Positions 1-10,129 of a DNA stretch of 64,000 bases are shown here, one piece after another (position 1 is the first letter of the stretch; each line of letters begins with the position of its first letter). The notes under the pieces were generated by a model. It ran no database searches and was not told the DNA's origin. It saw only the letters and a program-made list of their open reading frames with translations. A program made the position numbers and the translations under genes. This DNA comes from Homarus americanus (lineage: Eukaryota; Arthropoda; Malacostraca; Decapoda; Nephropidae): assembly GCF_018991925.1 (NCBI RefSeq), contig NW_024735503.1:5291990-5355989 (forward strand), written 5' to 3'.

Positions 1-222
1 GCTTTGCTCTGCCTCAGGGGAACGAGAGCTTCTACCCCAATGCCGACAACTGCTGCTGATATTGACTATGAGGCTACAGTCACTGAATGCCGCATAGATC
101 TGCGGCTCAACTAATTCAACACAGATAGGATAGCTACTTATGTATTAGGATATTTAATATTAAGGTAATAAAATGGCGGCGAAGGTGTGGCTATTGGAGG
201 AGGCTGGAGGCCACGAAAAAAA
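1..222 (+). mobile_element. 3' end of retroelement, copy A (cut by window edge)
   Basis: The first 114 bases encode the last ~37 residues of the same protein read on the minus strand at 389-1672, ending in the same DLRLN-stop. A 3' UTR follows, then a short A run and a (GTA)n tail. It is the plus-strand, tail-facing partner of the copy at 287-1690. The rest of the element lies left of the window. Confidence 0.85.
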
Positions 223-246
223 CGTAGTAGTAGTAGTAGTAGTAGT

Positions 247-286
<40 letters not shown>
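223..286. repeat. (GTA)n tail followed by poly(T) 38
   Basis: This is the junction between two tail-to-tail element ends. The left half is about eight GTA units, the tail of copy A. The right half is an uninterrupted T run (249-286), the poly(A) tail of copy B read on the opposite strand. The two tails differ in type although the bodies are nearly identical. Confidence 0.85.
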
Positions 287-288
<2 letters not shown>

Positions 289-1690
289 GTGGCCTCCAGC
301 CTCCCCCAATAGCCACACCTTCGCCACCATTTATTTACCTTAATATTAAATATCCTAATACATAAGAAACTATCCTATCTGTGTTAAATTAGTTGAGCCG
401 CAGATCCATGCGGCATTCAGTGACTGTAGCCTCATAGTCGATATCTGCAGCAGTTGTCGGAGTAGGGGCAGAAGCTCTCGTTCCCCTGAGGCAGAGCAAA
501 GCCGACCGAAGGAGAGAGAAGGACAGTCGACATCTCATCCAGGCTGTGACATAACTTCTGGGCTGCTGCTTCTGTTCGGAGATCAGCTCCGCGAGTCTGG
601 CGTAGAAACATCTTGCACTTGGGCCCATCCCACCAGAGGTTGTGAACACTAGAGGAGTGAAGCTGCCTTGATCAACATTTTGAATTCTCTCCCCATATGC
701 CCTTCTCTTGTCGTTCTCGTTCCTCCTATGCGCAGCATCGAGAGCTAGGTTACGGTGACAAACGGCCATGGGATCAAAAATCCTGATGTCGAAGAAAGCT
801 CGCTGTCCCCGCGTCCAGAATCCTCGAGCACTGACGTCCACACGGGCTTCGTTAGATGTGTTTGAAGTCCTGTGTTGGAAGATCTCGCCATCCAGTGGAA
901 GGAGGGTCGGTTCTACCATGACGTCCCGGCAGATTTCCTTCAACATATTTGCTGTGAGATCCCTTACCTCGTCATGCCTCATGCATATGAAGCCCCCCTT
1001 CTTGCAAACCATGGCGTGATCGCCATCATAGGAATAGCCACACACGCATTGGGAGGGCAAACCATCTACTGGCCAACCGTACCTTAGAGCAATGGCATCT
1101 GTAAATTCTTGTTTGTTAAGGCTGAAACCATTTGCCCTTATCGGTAACGTAGTTAGCCAGTTCGAGGCGCCCACCTCCTGCGCTATAGCTACTTTTTTTG
1201 TCAAATTTTCTGGAACCAGCAGCAATAGTTGCTGCAACATGTCATTTTGGCAGTGCTGCCGATCTGTTGTAATGGACCTACGGATCTTATTAACTTCGCT
1301 GGTGTCCACTTCCCCTGTTGCATTCTGGGCTATTATGTGGTCAGTGAGGGCTGCCGTGAGCTTAAGTGAATTTTGATGTTCAGAGTCAGCAATCTCCTCT
1401 GGATTAGTTAGTCCCATCCCTCCCAGTCTTGGTGGAAGTGCAAGAAGTGTTCTTTCTACTAGGGTTAAGTCATGGTGTTTCACTAGTTTGGGAATGAACT
1501 TGACACTGATTGCTTCTTCCAAAGGGTGGAGGAGGGGTCGGATCTCAGGGATGGTACGCATCAGGTAGTTCCAACGATGCTTGACTCCATGTGTGAATGC
1601 TGCAAAGGCCGCATGTGGCTCTGTGTTAGCAATCTCCGATAGAGCATGGATTTCGCTAACCCACTCATTCACCTTTCCCCCAACGTACTG
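287..1690 (-). mobile_element. 5'-truncated non-LTR-type retroelement, copy B
   Basis: A minus-strand element whose poly(A) is at 249-286, whose 3' UTR is 287-388 and whose C-terminal ORF is 389-1672. The reverse transcriptase part is absent, so the copy is truncated at its 5' side near 1690, next to a 61-bp tandem duplication. Family assignment is uncertain. Confidence 0.7.
389..1672 (-). pseudogene. C-terminal region of retroelement polyprotein (zinc-binding plus endonuclease-like)
   Basis: A 427-codon open frame with no reverse transcriptase core. Residues ~40-95 carry a leucine-rich stretch with PPRLGGMGL. Near 209-223 there is a CxC...H...C cluster followed by GGF and RHDEVRDL, and near 277-300 RVDV and FFDIRIFD. 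The order of a Cys/His cluster followed by spaced acidic residues resembles the C-terminal zinc knuckle and restriction-like endonuclease of some non-LTR elements; this is an inference from pattern, not an alignment. Similar domains occur widely in cnidarian and other invertebrate elements. The start is arbitrary: the frame probably continued upstream before truncation. The frame is undamaged, which suggests a fairly young copy. Confidence 0.6.
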
Positions 1691-1694
1691 GGTC

Positions 1695-1817
1695 TTATAA
1701 ATTGGACTCGACTCTGTTTTAATGGACGAAAGAGGAAGGGGAAGATGGAAGTATGTTATAAATTGGACTCGACTCTGTTTTAATGGACGAAAGAGGAAGG
1801 GGAAGATGGAAGTATGT
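1695..1817. repeat. 61-bp tandem duplication (two copies)
   Basis: A unit beginning TTATAAATTGGACTCG is present at 1695-1755 and again at 1756-1816 with no mismatch seen. It sits just outside the truncated 5' end of copy B. Confidence 0.9.
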
Positions 1818-2222
1818 TGTTATACCGGGCTGGAGTGACACCAAGGGTATTCAACATAAATCTCTCTCGTCATCTGTATTTACTAATCTCCCAGGCGGTG
1901 AATAATGACGTCTGGAGGCCGAGGATCTACTTTAGTCCTCCAGGTCTCCAATACTCGCTCAAGGTCCACTACAGGCTCTCACCTTTCCCCCTCTCCTCGT
2001 CAGCCTTCGTCATCGCCTCCTTAAGCGGTGTGTATTGAAGCGCCACCACACACACTCAACACATAGTAAAATATTCTTCGACAACTTCAACCAAAAGATG
2101 TGAGGCGCCGGCGTACACAAGGTCAACCTCACCACTGAATTTCCCTTCTTCAGAATTTGATAATATACTGAAGCAGGCCAAGCCAGATGTTCAACTTTAT
2201 CGAGATATTGCTTTTTGAACGT
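1818..2222. other. unique-looking DNA, no gene seen
   Basis: No convincing coding frame, splice pair or repeat was recognised; open frames here are short and of biased composition. Confidence 0.5.
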
Positions 2223-2274
<52 letters not shown>

Positions 2275-2275
2275 C
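2223..2275. repeat. (TG)n microsatellite ending in (CG)n
   Basis: About 24 TG units followed by a short alternating CG stretch. Histidine/threonine open frames over it are artefacts of the repeat. Confidence 0.95.
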
Positions 2276-2529
2276 CTCGATGACAACCTCCTCCTCCCGC
2301 CTTCGTTGGTGACGCAGTTCTACGTGTCCGCTTATGCAATACACAGATAGTCTCTCTCTCTCACACACGCTGATGGATTTATTGCTGACGGAGATCACAT
2401 TAATCACCCCGAGCTGCATTATTCATCCCCCGCGTCTCCCCGCAACAGTACACATTGATCTTGCTTTTTCATGAGTAGTAAATAATGATGTCTCACAGTG
2501 GGGCGACGTACAAGGTTAAAAATAATTGG

Positions 2530-2605
2530 ATCACCTGAAGCTTTGCCTATATAGCTTATTTCACCTGAAGATTAACCACCCTAATGCTAACCTAACCTAA
2601 CCTTC
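2530..2605. repeat. solo end of TTAGG-type foldback element
   Basis: Contains ATCACCTGAAG, then GCTTATTTCACCTGAAG and ATTAACCACCCTAA, running into CCTAACCTAACC. The same terminal sequence recurs near 3.85, 35.15, 36.88, 42.36, 44.16 and 47.13 kb. No matching inverted arm was seen on the right, so this is a single end. Confidence 0.7.
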
Positions 2606-2654
2606 TATACGCTTCTCTTATTGTGGACAGTCGGTAGTTTTTTGGGTATACTAT

Positions 2655-3185
2655 AGCGGTGTAAGAATCTTCGGTATGTGGTTGGGTGTGTAGAGGGTGG
2701 TGGGTGTAGAGGTGGGTGGTGGAGAGGGTGGTAGTGTAGAGGGTGGTTGGGTGTGTAGAGGGTGGTGGAGGTGTAGAGGGTGGTGGAGGTGTAGAGGTGT
2801 GAGTGGAGGTGTGAGGGTGGTTGGGTGTGTAGAGGGTGTTGGGTGTAGAGGGTGGGTGGAGAGGGTGGTGGGTGGGTTGGTGTGTGAGGATGGTTGGGTG
2901 TGTAGAGGGTGGTGGGGTGTGGAGAGGGTGGTGGAGGTGTGGGGTGGTGGAGGTGTAGAGGGTGGTGGGGTGTGGAGGGTGGTAGGTGTAGAGGTGGTTG
3001 GGTGTGTAGAGGTGGTAGAGTGTAGGGTGGTTGGGTGTGTAGAGGGTGTTGGGTGTGGAGAGGGTGGTTGGGTGTGTAGAGGATGTTTGGGTGTGTAGAG
3101 GATGGTTGGGTGTGTAGAGGGTGGTGGAGGTGTAGAGGGTGGTTGGGTGTGTAGAGGGTAGTTGGGTGTAGGGTGAAGAGTGGGT
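2655..3185. repeat. G/T-rich minisatellite (GGTTGGGTGTGTAGAGGGT units)
   Basis: Degenerate tandem units of about 17-22 bp rich in GGTTGGGTGTGTAGAGGGTG, ~530 bp in all. Long open frames on both strands are periodic and not genes. Units vary mainly by loss or gain of G/T blocks. Confidence 0.9.
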
Positions 3186-3613
3186 ATAGTCTGGTATAGG
3201 GCAGGGGATATTGGTCAGTGCTGAGGGTGAGGGTAGTAGGAGGAGGAGGAGGAGGCTACGTGACGCCAGCCATGCACCGCCACCACCCACTCACGTTACC
3301 ATTGTCATCACGATTATGCTTCTTCCACTTCCACTCATCCTTCTGTTCTTTATCTTCGTTTCTTCATTATTACGTTACTCCTCCCATCATTCAATTATCC
3401 TTTGTGTTTGTGTTTAGTTATTTTATCGTCTTCGTTCCCGTCTAAAAACTCGGAAGACCACAAAGCGAGATGGTAATGAAACACGACGTACTGTGTATTA
3501 CGAGTTGGTAGTGACGTCATCGGAACAGGTTGTGGTAATCCATTTGCGTCTAGGACAGGAGGCAACTGACCCTTGTGTAGCGCACCTTGGGGAGTGGCTG
3601 AACTGTGAAGCCT
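3186..3613. other. intergenic DNA with short (GGA)n
   Basis: Holds a (GGA)n stretch near 3238-3254 and T-rich sequence; no supported gene. Confidence 0.5.

Positions 3614-3645
<32 letters not shown>
3614..3645. repeat. (CA)n microsatellite
   Basis: Sixteen CA units, uninterrupted. Confidence 0.95.
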
Positions 3646-3650
<5 letters not shown>

Positions 3651-3845
3651 TGTGAAATGTATAAATATGAAAACATTCACATTTCAATGACGCTGTTTAT
3701 TAGGTCATTTAGTCTTGTCCTCGTTCTTTCTAATCATTGATCTACTTAATTCTCTCGATGAGTTGTAATGTTACACTGAGTTGTAATCTGGGTAATCTAA
3801 CTGGGTTCGAAACCTCACAAAGATAGGCAACGTTGGATTAATATC

Positions 3846-4184
3846 GGGTCACCTGAAGTTAAGGCACCCTAACTTATTTCACCTGATAACTAAACACCCT
3901 AACACTACCATGGGGGTTAGATGACGTGAGGTTAGTGTTAGGTTAGGTTAGGTTAGATTATTGTTAGGTTAGGTTAGATTAGATTAGATTATTGTTAGGT
4001 TAGGTTAGATTAGATTATTGTTAGGTTAGATTAGATTATTGTTAGGTTAGGATAGGTTAGGATGGGTTAGCTTAGATTAGATTAGATTATTGTTAGGTTA
4101 GATTAGTTTACTTTAGATTAGGTTATTGTTAGGGTGATTAATCTTCAGGTAAGATAAGCTAGGGGGAGGGCGAGTGTTCAGGTG
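3846..4184. mobile_element. foldback element with TTAGG-type core (paired ends)
   Basis: Left arm 3846-3905 contains TCACCTGAAG, CTTATTTCACCTGA and ACACCCTAAC. Right arm 4127-4184 reads as its approximate reverse complement (GTTAGGGTGATTAATC, TTCAGGT, AAGATAAGCT, GTTCAGGTGA). Between them lie ~220 bp of degenerate GTTAGGTTAGATT repeats. There is no coding capacity. The arrangement resembles a non-autonomous foldback or MITE-like element; no target-site duplication was established. Confidence 0.65.
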
Positions 4185-4429
4185 ATTGTTTTTATTTCTC
4201 ACTCTCACTGTCTTGCTGACCACACACGTGACTCCCAGACCACGAAGACGAGGATTATGGGGTCCGTGCCTGTGGTCAGTAGGGGTGTTGCCATGGAGCT
4301 ATGTCAACACAACTTACCTCACTCTAACACTCACACACGTTTCTCACCCACCCGAAAAGTGGTTGCTGCATTTTAGTGAATGTCACTTACCTGTTGATGT
4401 TAAGTCACCTGGTTGCTGCCACCTTCCCG

Positions 4430-4738
4430 CCATCACACACTTCTGCACACCTTCCCACATCCCCACACACCTCCACACACTTTTCCACACTCCCACGCAC
4501 CTTCCCACACCTACCGTTCACACCTCCACACACCTTGCCACACAACACACACCTTCCCAGACGTCCACACACCTTTCCACACCTTCCCACACCTCCACAC
4601 ACCATGCCACACAACACACACCTTCCCAGACGTCCACACAGACCTTCCCAGACCTCCACACACCTTGCCACACAACACACACCTTCTCAGGCCTCCACAC
4701 ACCTTCCCAGACCTCCACACACCTTCAGACGCTAACTG
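4430..4738. repeat. minisatellite CTTCCCACACCTCCACACAC
   Basis: Tandem C/A-rich units of ~18-22 bp with a higher-order variant containing ACCTTGCCACACAACACAC repeated about every 60-75 bp. Threonine/histidine/proline frames across it are artefacts. Confidence 0.9.
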
Positions 4739-4792
4739 ACCTAGCTTGGAGAAGGACGTGCCCCTAAGTGCTCGTGTTAGTGACAATACGAA

Positions 4793-5670
4793 ATGGCCGC
4801 CGTGGATCGTTGTGTTGTGGGGCAAGAGGGGCGGTGTGTGAGGAAAGACGACCGCCTGGCCACTCTGTTAAGTCAGCGGGCGCAGTTGAGGAGACAGATA
4901 GACTTTTTAAATGGGGAGAACGATGCCCTCAGGATTGAACTCCTTCAAGTAGGTGTCCTGCCTAGCAGGACACCTGCGAAGGAGGGTCAAGAGGAGCAGG
5001 CGTGGAGATTGGTTGTCTCCAAAGGGACTAGGGTCAGACTCAGGAAAGCTGACCAGGGTTTGGAGTGCAGTAACCCCTACCAGGTGTTGGAGGAAGCTGG
5101 CGAGGAAGAGAGAGGCAAGACGGTGTGGTGCCAGGAGAGAAAAGGGCAGTTGTTCAAACCCTGCCCAGTGGTAAGGTCGTGGTAGTTGGGGACAGCCAGG
5201 TGAGGTTCTTAGATAAGACTTTTTGTGCAAGAGATAGGAAACGTAGGACTAGGGTGTGTTTTCCTGGGGTTGGGATAGGGCATGTAGCTGAGAGGATAGA
5301 TAGGGTTTTGTCAGGGGAGGGTACCAAGCCAGTAGTGTCTTAGTGTGGGAGGTAACGACATAGGAAAGGTTAGGAATGAGGAACTTTTCAAGAGGTACAG
5401 GGAGGCGCTGGGGAAGGTTAGAGATACGGGAGGGATCCCGATAGTATGTGGTGTCTTGCCTAGTAGAGGAGTTGGCGGTGAATGGCTGTCCAGGGCAATT
5501 GCTATAAATTGTCGACTGGAGAAACATTATGCAAGCAATGGTTGGGCGTCCATTGATAACTGGCAACCATTCTATGGCAACGACTACCTGTACAGCCGTG
5601 ACGGAGTACACTTGTCTCGCGCTGGGATAAAAACGTTGTCTGCATCCCTGGAGCGTGAAATTGTCACTCC
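4793..5670 (+). pseudogene. CR1 ORF1 with SGNH-type esterase domain (frameshifted)
   Basis: The ATG at 4793 opens a coiled-coil-like stretch (TLLSQRAQLRRQIDFLNGEN). Near 5183 the frame stops and coding continues in another frame with VVVVGDSQVRFLD, the GDS nucleophile block of SGNH hydrolases (~5188-5199). A second shift at ~5341 leads to GGNDIGK and then RDGVHLSRAG (~5596-5620), which supplies the C-terminal Asp/His of the triad. In CR1-like elements this domain is thought to aid retrotransposition, perhaps through membranes or lipids. Two shifts break the copy. The last frame runs on into the endonuclease without a stop until 5957, so in this lineage the esterase and endonuclease may be one protein. 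Confidence 0.8.
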
Positions 5671-5770
5671 AGAGGTCGGGGTAAGTGGGAGTCAAAAAAA
5701 CAAGCAGGTCCTGGGGAGTAAAATTGGTTACTCAGGACAAGGGGTAAAACAGGACGAGGGAAGGGTAGGT

Positions 5771-6508
5771 TTAAATGTATGCTATACAAACAGTAGGAGC
5801 GTTAGAAATAAAAGAGACTTGCTGAGAGCGGTTGTATGTACCGAGAATGTAGACGTCATAGCAATCACCGAAACTTGGATGAATCTGGCAAGCAAGAACT
5901 TTTTATCAGAGTACCACATAGAAGGGTACCCACCTTTTTCACAAGGACATGGAAGGTAGGAAGGGGGGAGGGGTCGCACTCTTCGTCAGGGATACATTAA
6001 AATGTTGTATTAATAATTCAATAAAGGGTGAAATAGGAACCGAGTCTGTATGGGTAGAAATCGCGCAAGGAAGAGAAAAACTAATTATGGGAGTGATTTA
6101 CAGGCCCCCAAGTCTTGGCAAAGAAGCAGCTCAGCCCATATGGCAGGAAATGAGCAGGGCAGCAAAATACGACAACCTGTGCATTATGGGGGATTTCAAC
6201 TTCAGAAATATTGACTGGGACAACATTGTAGGTGACTATGAAGATGAAGACTTCCTAGACGCAGTACAGGACAATTTTTTGAAACAACTAATTACGGAAC
6301 CTACTAGAGGTAACAAAATATTAGTCCTAGTATTAACAAATAAAGAAAATATTATCAGAGATATCACAATAGGGGAAGAACTAGGGAACAGTGATCACAG
6401 AGAAATCAAATTCAGCCTAAATTGGGAAACAAAAAACAATGATAATATGGTCAGATTCCCAGACTTTCGATTGGGCGGATTATTAGTGGTTAAGAAGGTG
6501 CCTAGGTG
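5771..6508 (+). pseudogene. CR1 APE-type endonuclease domain (broken)
   Basis: Reads LNVCYTNSRSVRNKRDLL, then IAITETWMN (catalytic Glu block), a stop and shift near 5957, then GGGVALFVRD, GVIYRPP, MGDFNFRNIDWD (~6187-6216) and NSDHREIKF (SDH block, ~6390). These are the successive motifs of the apurinic/apyrimidinic endonuclease used for target-primed reverse transcription. Coding is lost after ~6475, and 6509-6850 is damaged connector sequence between endonuclease and RT, still readable in pieces (e.g. QNIPYRKIRSNKNEPRWMTR). Confidence 0.85.
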
Positions 6509-6852
6509 AGGTCGCCGGGAACAGTCAGGTGAGTCCCCAGTAGGAACGGGTGAGGTCACCGGTGACACAACAATTGATCATGACTATAATATATTCACTA
6601 GTATACTACATAAAGCACAGGAACAAAATATACCATACAGAAAAATTAGGTCAAATAAGAATGAGCCAAGGTGGATGACCAGAAAACTTAAACATGACAT
6701 AGGAATAAAGAAAGGAAAATGTAAGGAAAGCAAAGAGAGACTATGAAATCAAAATAGCATGAGAATCCAAGGCGAATCCCAAGGGATTTTTCCAGGTATA
6801 TAGGACAAAGGTCAAGGACAAAGTTCGGCCTTTAAAGTCAGGGAGGGGAGAA

Positions 6853-8499
6853 GTGATAAATGGCAGTGAGGAAATAAGCAAAGCATTGAACAGCTACTTC
6901 TTATCAGTTTTCACAGAAGAAATTTGCAATGAAATTCCAGTGGTGGAACTGATATTTAAGGGAAAGGAAGAAGAGAAATTAAAGAAAAGTACTATCAGAA
7001 AAGAGGATGTTCTTAAGAAGATAAATAAACTAAAGAAAACACAATCCCCAGGGCCGGATGAAATTTTCCCTCGAGTCTTGAAAGAGTGTAGGGAACAGAT
7101 TAGCGGACCCCTCGTAAACTTATTTACAAAATCATTAGACACTGGAGTTGTGCCAGACTTGTGGAAACAGGCAAATGTAGTACCCATATTCAAAAAGGGA
7201 GACAGAGCATCAGCGTCAAATTACCGGCCGATCAGTTTGACGTCAGTAGTGGGGAAATTTCTTGAATCAATTATAGCAGATAGCATCCGATCGCATCTAG
7301 AGAAAAGCAAATTAATCTACGACTCTCAACATGGGTTTACAAAGGGAAAATCTTGTCTCACAAATCTGCTAACGTTTTTTAGGAAAGTCTTCGAGGTAGT
7401 AGATAATGACGAAAATTACAATGTTATTTACTTAGACTTTAGCAAAGCATTTGACAGAGTACCGCATCAGAGGCTTCTGAGAAAAATTAAGGCTCATGGT
7501 ATCGAGGGGAAAGTTTTAAATTGGATAAAATCATGGCTCACCGATAGAACGCAGAGGGTCAGCGTAGATGGTGTTAAATCTGAGTGGGGCCGTGTAACCA
7601 GTGGGGTTCCCCAGGGGTCAGTACTAGGCCCACTCTTGTTCATAATCTACATAAACGATCTAGATACTGGGATCAGCAGTGACATAAGCAAGTTTGCGGG
7701 TGACACCAAAATAGGGCGGCAAATTAATTCAGGGCAGGATGCAAATGCATTACAGGAGGATCTAAATAAACTGCAGGGGTGGTCTGAAAAATGGCAAATG
7801 AAATTCAACACCAGCAAGTGCAGCGTACTTAATATTGGAAGAACAAATACTTATAATGTATACAGCCTTAACAACATCAACCTAGAGAAGTCGACTTGTG
7901 AAAGAGACCTAGGGGTACTTGTAAGCCCGGACCTACGGCCTAGAAAACAGTGCGTTAATGTTTGAAATAAGGCAAACAGAGTATTGGGTTTTATATCTAC
8001 AAGTGTAAGGAACAAGAGTGCAGAGGTTTTATTGCAACTATATCTTGCGCTAGCCAGGCCGCACCTCGATTATGCGGTTCAGTTCTGGTGCCCCTATCAT
8101 AGAATGGATATAAATTCACTAGAGTCGGTGCAGCGAAGAATGACGAAAATGATTCCGGGACTTAGAAACCTTCCATATCAGGATAGGTTAAAGAAACTTA
8201 ACTTGCATTCCCTAGAAAGACGAAGAGTGCGGGAAGATATGACAGAAGTATTTAAGTGGGTGAAAGGACTCAATAAAGGGGATATAGATAAAGATCCTAT
8301 AATATCCGAGCAGGATAGGACTCGGAGCAACGGATTCAAGTTGGATAAGTTTAGGTTTAGGAGGGAGATAGGAAGAAACTGGTTCACAAATAGGGTGGTG
8401 GACGAGTGGAACAAGCTTAGCAACTTTGTAGTAAGTGCGGGAACTCTGGACAGTTTCAAAAGGAGGCTAGATAGATTCATGGATGATAGAGAGTGGTAG
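6853..8499 (+). pseudogene. CR1 reverse transcriptase and C-terminal domain (FAGD active site)
   Basis: Residues 1-370 (6853-7965) give [70 protein letters not shown] and then KFAGDTKIG. The palm motif expected here is FADD; a GGT codon at 7699-7701 puts Gly in place of the first metal-binding Asp. A stop follows at 7963, and the same frame resumes at 7966 as NKANRVLGF, continuing through 7984-8499 with HLDYAVQFW, LERRRVREDM and RVVDEWNKL. The mutated catalytic residue and the stop make enzyme activity very unlikely. Confidence 0.9.
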
Positions 8500-8580
8500 T
8501 GATTCTCGACAGGAGCTGCCATGCACAGGCCAACCGGCCTATTGCAGACTTCTTATTCTCCTATGTTCTTTTGTTCACAC

Positions 8581-9241
8581 TACACACCTTCCCACACCAC
8601 ACACCTCCACACACCATGCATCTTCTTACTGCCTCCGTCTTGAATTATCGACTCCCTAATGGTCTCATTATTCAGACTGTGGAGATTATTCTTTTGATCC
8701 CAGACGTTTTTTCTTACATACCGCCAGGTGAGATGTGACCACACCAGGTAACCACAACACCTGTGTTGACCTTCTCTTACACCCCCCCCCCTCCATCTTG
8801 TGTCCCCTCCAGTACCTATACCTGAGGTGTTACAAGGTGGACTAGGGTAGCCTGAAGGATCATTATAGCCAATAAACCAATGTAGAAACCGGACCAGTGA
8901 GACCATTGCACTTGGGGGTTGACGAACTGCTTTTACCAGCCTTCACCTTAGCACCGCCTCACGGCAGCCTGTTTTTCCCGCTCTTGAAGACCCACGCGGT
9001 TTAGATATTAGTGGAGTTCATGGGAACGTTCACAAGGAGCACACGCAGGGGACAACCACCACTACCACTATCTCAACCACAACTATAACCACTATCAACC
9101 ACTACCACCACTATCTCAACCACAACCACCAAATCTATCACAACCACCAATACTATGCCATCATTGAGGTCATCCAAATGATCATTGTCCTGTTCTGCTT
9201 CTGTACTTCACCTTACAAAGGATGTATAGGGGTGCACAATA
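8581..9241. other. intergenic DNA with ACC-rich minisatellite
   Basis: Short CACACCTTCCCACAC stretch at 8580-8620, a C run near 8783, and degenerate ACCACTACCACCACTATCTC units at ~9046-9150. No gene recognised. Confidence 0.55.
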
Positions 9242-9430
9242 AACTAGTTCCCGCGCCAAACCACCCACCTCACCCTCCACCCTTCCACCCTACACCCACC
9301 TTATGCTGTCCACACCACCAATCTCCCCCCCCCCCCCCCCCCCCCCCTTATACTGTTCACACCACCCACCTCCCACCACCACCCCCACCACCACCTCACC
9401 ACCTCCACCCCTCTCACCCTCCACCCACTT
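9242..9430. repeat. C-rich low-complexity tract with C23 run
   Basis: CACC/CCACC-rich sequence including an uninterrupted run of 23 C at 9325-9347. Proline-rich frames over it are artefacts. Confidence 0.85.
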
Positions 9431-9674
9431 CAGCCATGCTAGTGACGTCAAACACCGCCATGAAATATATTACAATATCCTCAATAACATTATCTTTAGT
9501 GTTTCAATATATCTTCACTTTTATTTATCTAATCCATCACTTAAGCAACAATTGGGTGTCGTTTGTGGCCAATTACCCATCCACTAGTGTAGTTGCCTGC
9601 CCATACCCGGACAATATCCCTTTGGACATACGCTCTCAGTAGGACACACTCCCCCATTTATTATATTATTTTTT

Positions 9675-9835
9675 CTCAAGGTCAGGTTAGGTCTGGTTTT
9701 TGTTAGGTTAGGTTAGTTTTTAGAATTTTGTTCTAGGGAGTATTTGCCTGAGGCATTTTGTCCGAATCCAGGAAAAAAAGTCAGAAAAAAGGCACGGAAA
9801 AAACCTAACCTAACCTAACCTAACTTAACATAATC
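9675..9835. repeat. foldback with TTAGG left and CCTAA right
   Basis: GTTAGGTTAGG near 9699-9715 is mirrored by AACCTAACCTAACCTAACC at 9804-9825 with ~90 bp between them, so the ends can pair. The spacer holds CAGGAAAAAAAGTCAGAAAAAAGG. It lacks the CACCTGAAGATTAACC terminus of the other foldback family, so it may be a separate type. Confidence 0.55.
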
Positions 9836-9846
9836 TACGTGCAATT

Positions 9847-9954
<108 letters not shown>

Positions 9955-10075
9955 GTTTTCAATGTGTACACGTCATGTGACTTTTTTCTCTGTGACTTTA
10001 TTTCCGTTCACCTTTTGTCCTACACTCGTTGCTGCCTGTCTGATAGTCAACAGTACATAGGCTAAATATTCCCTC

Positions 10076-10102
10076 GCGCGCGCGCGCGTGTGTGTGTGTG
10101 TG
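10076..10102. repeat. (CG)n-(TG)n compound microsatellite
   Basis: Short alternating CG run followed by TG, adjoining the left end of the RTE-like element. Confidence 0.85.
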
Positions 10103-10129
10103 CGTGTACACAGGGTGGTATAATGCGTC

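Larger units (their letters stand above)
4760..8580 (+). mobile_element. near full-length CR1-type LINE, inactivated
   Basis: Domains run in order on the plus strand: coiled-coil ORF1, SGNH esterase, APE endonuclease, reverse transcriptase and C-terminal thumb. The 3' UTR ends with CCTATGTTCTTTTGTTC, like the short direct repeats that end CR1 elements. At least four frame breaks and a changed RT active site make it non-functional. An esterase domain in CR1-like elements is established knowledge for the clade. The 5' boundary near 4760 is approximate. Confidence 0.88.

Noticed and set aside
2150..3290. Long open frames on both strands (poly-His/Thr, Pro/Ser/Thr rich)
   Set aside because: They follow the period of the (TG)n and minisatellite units and occur in several frames at once.
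3930..4130. True telomere or telomere-fusion scar
   Set aside because: The GGTTAGG units are degenerate, short, and bracketed by a dispersed inverted terminus that recurs at many sites.
4182..4825. Overlapping open frames of 60-190 codons
   Set aside because: They lie on the C/A minisatellite; composition is that of the repeat and both strands are open.
5249..5695. 148-codon minus-strand frame
   Set aside because: Shadow of the CR1 esterase region.
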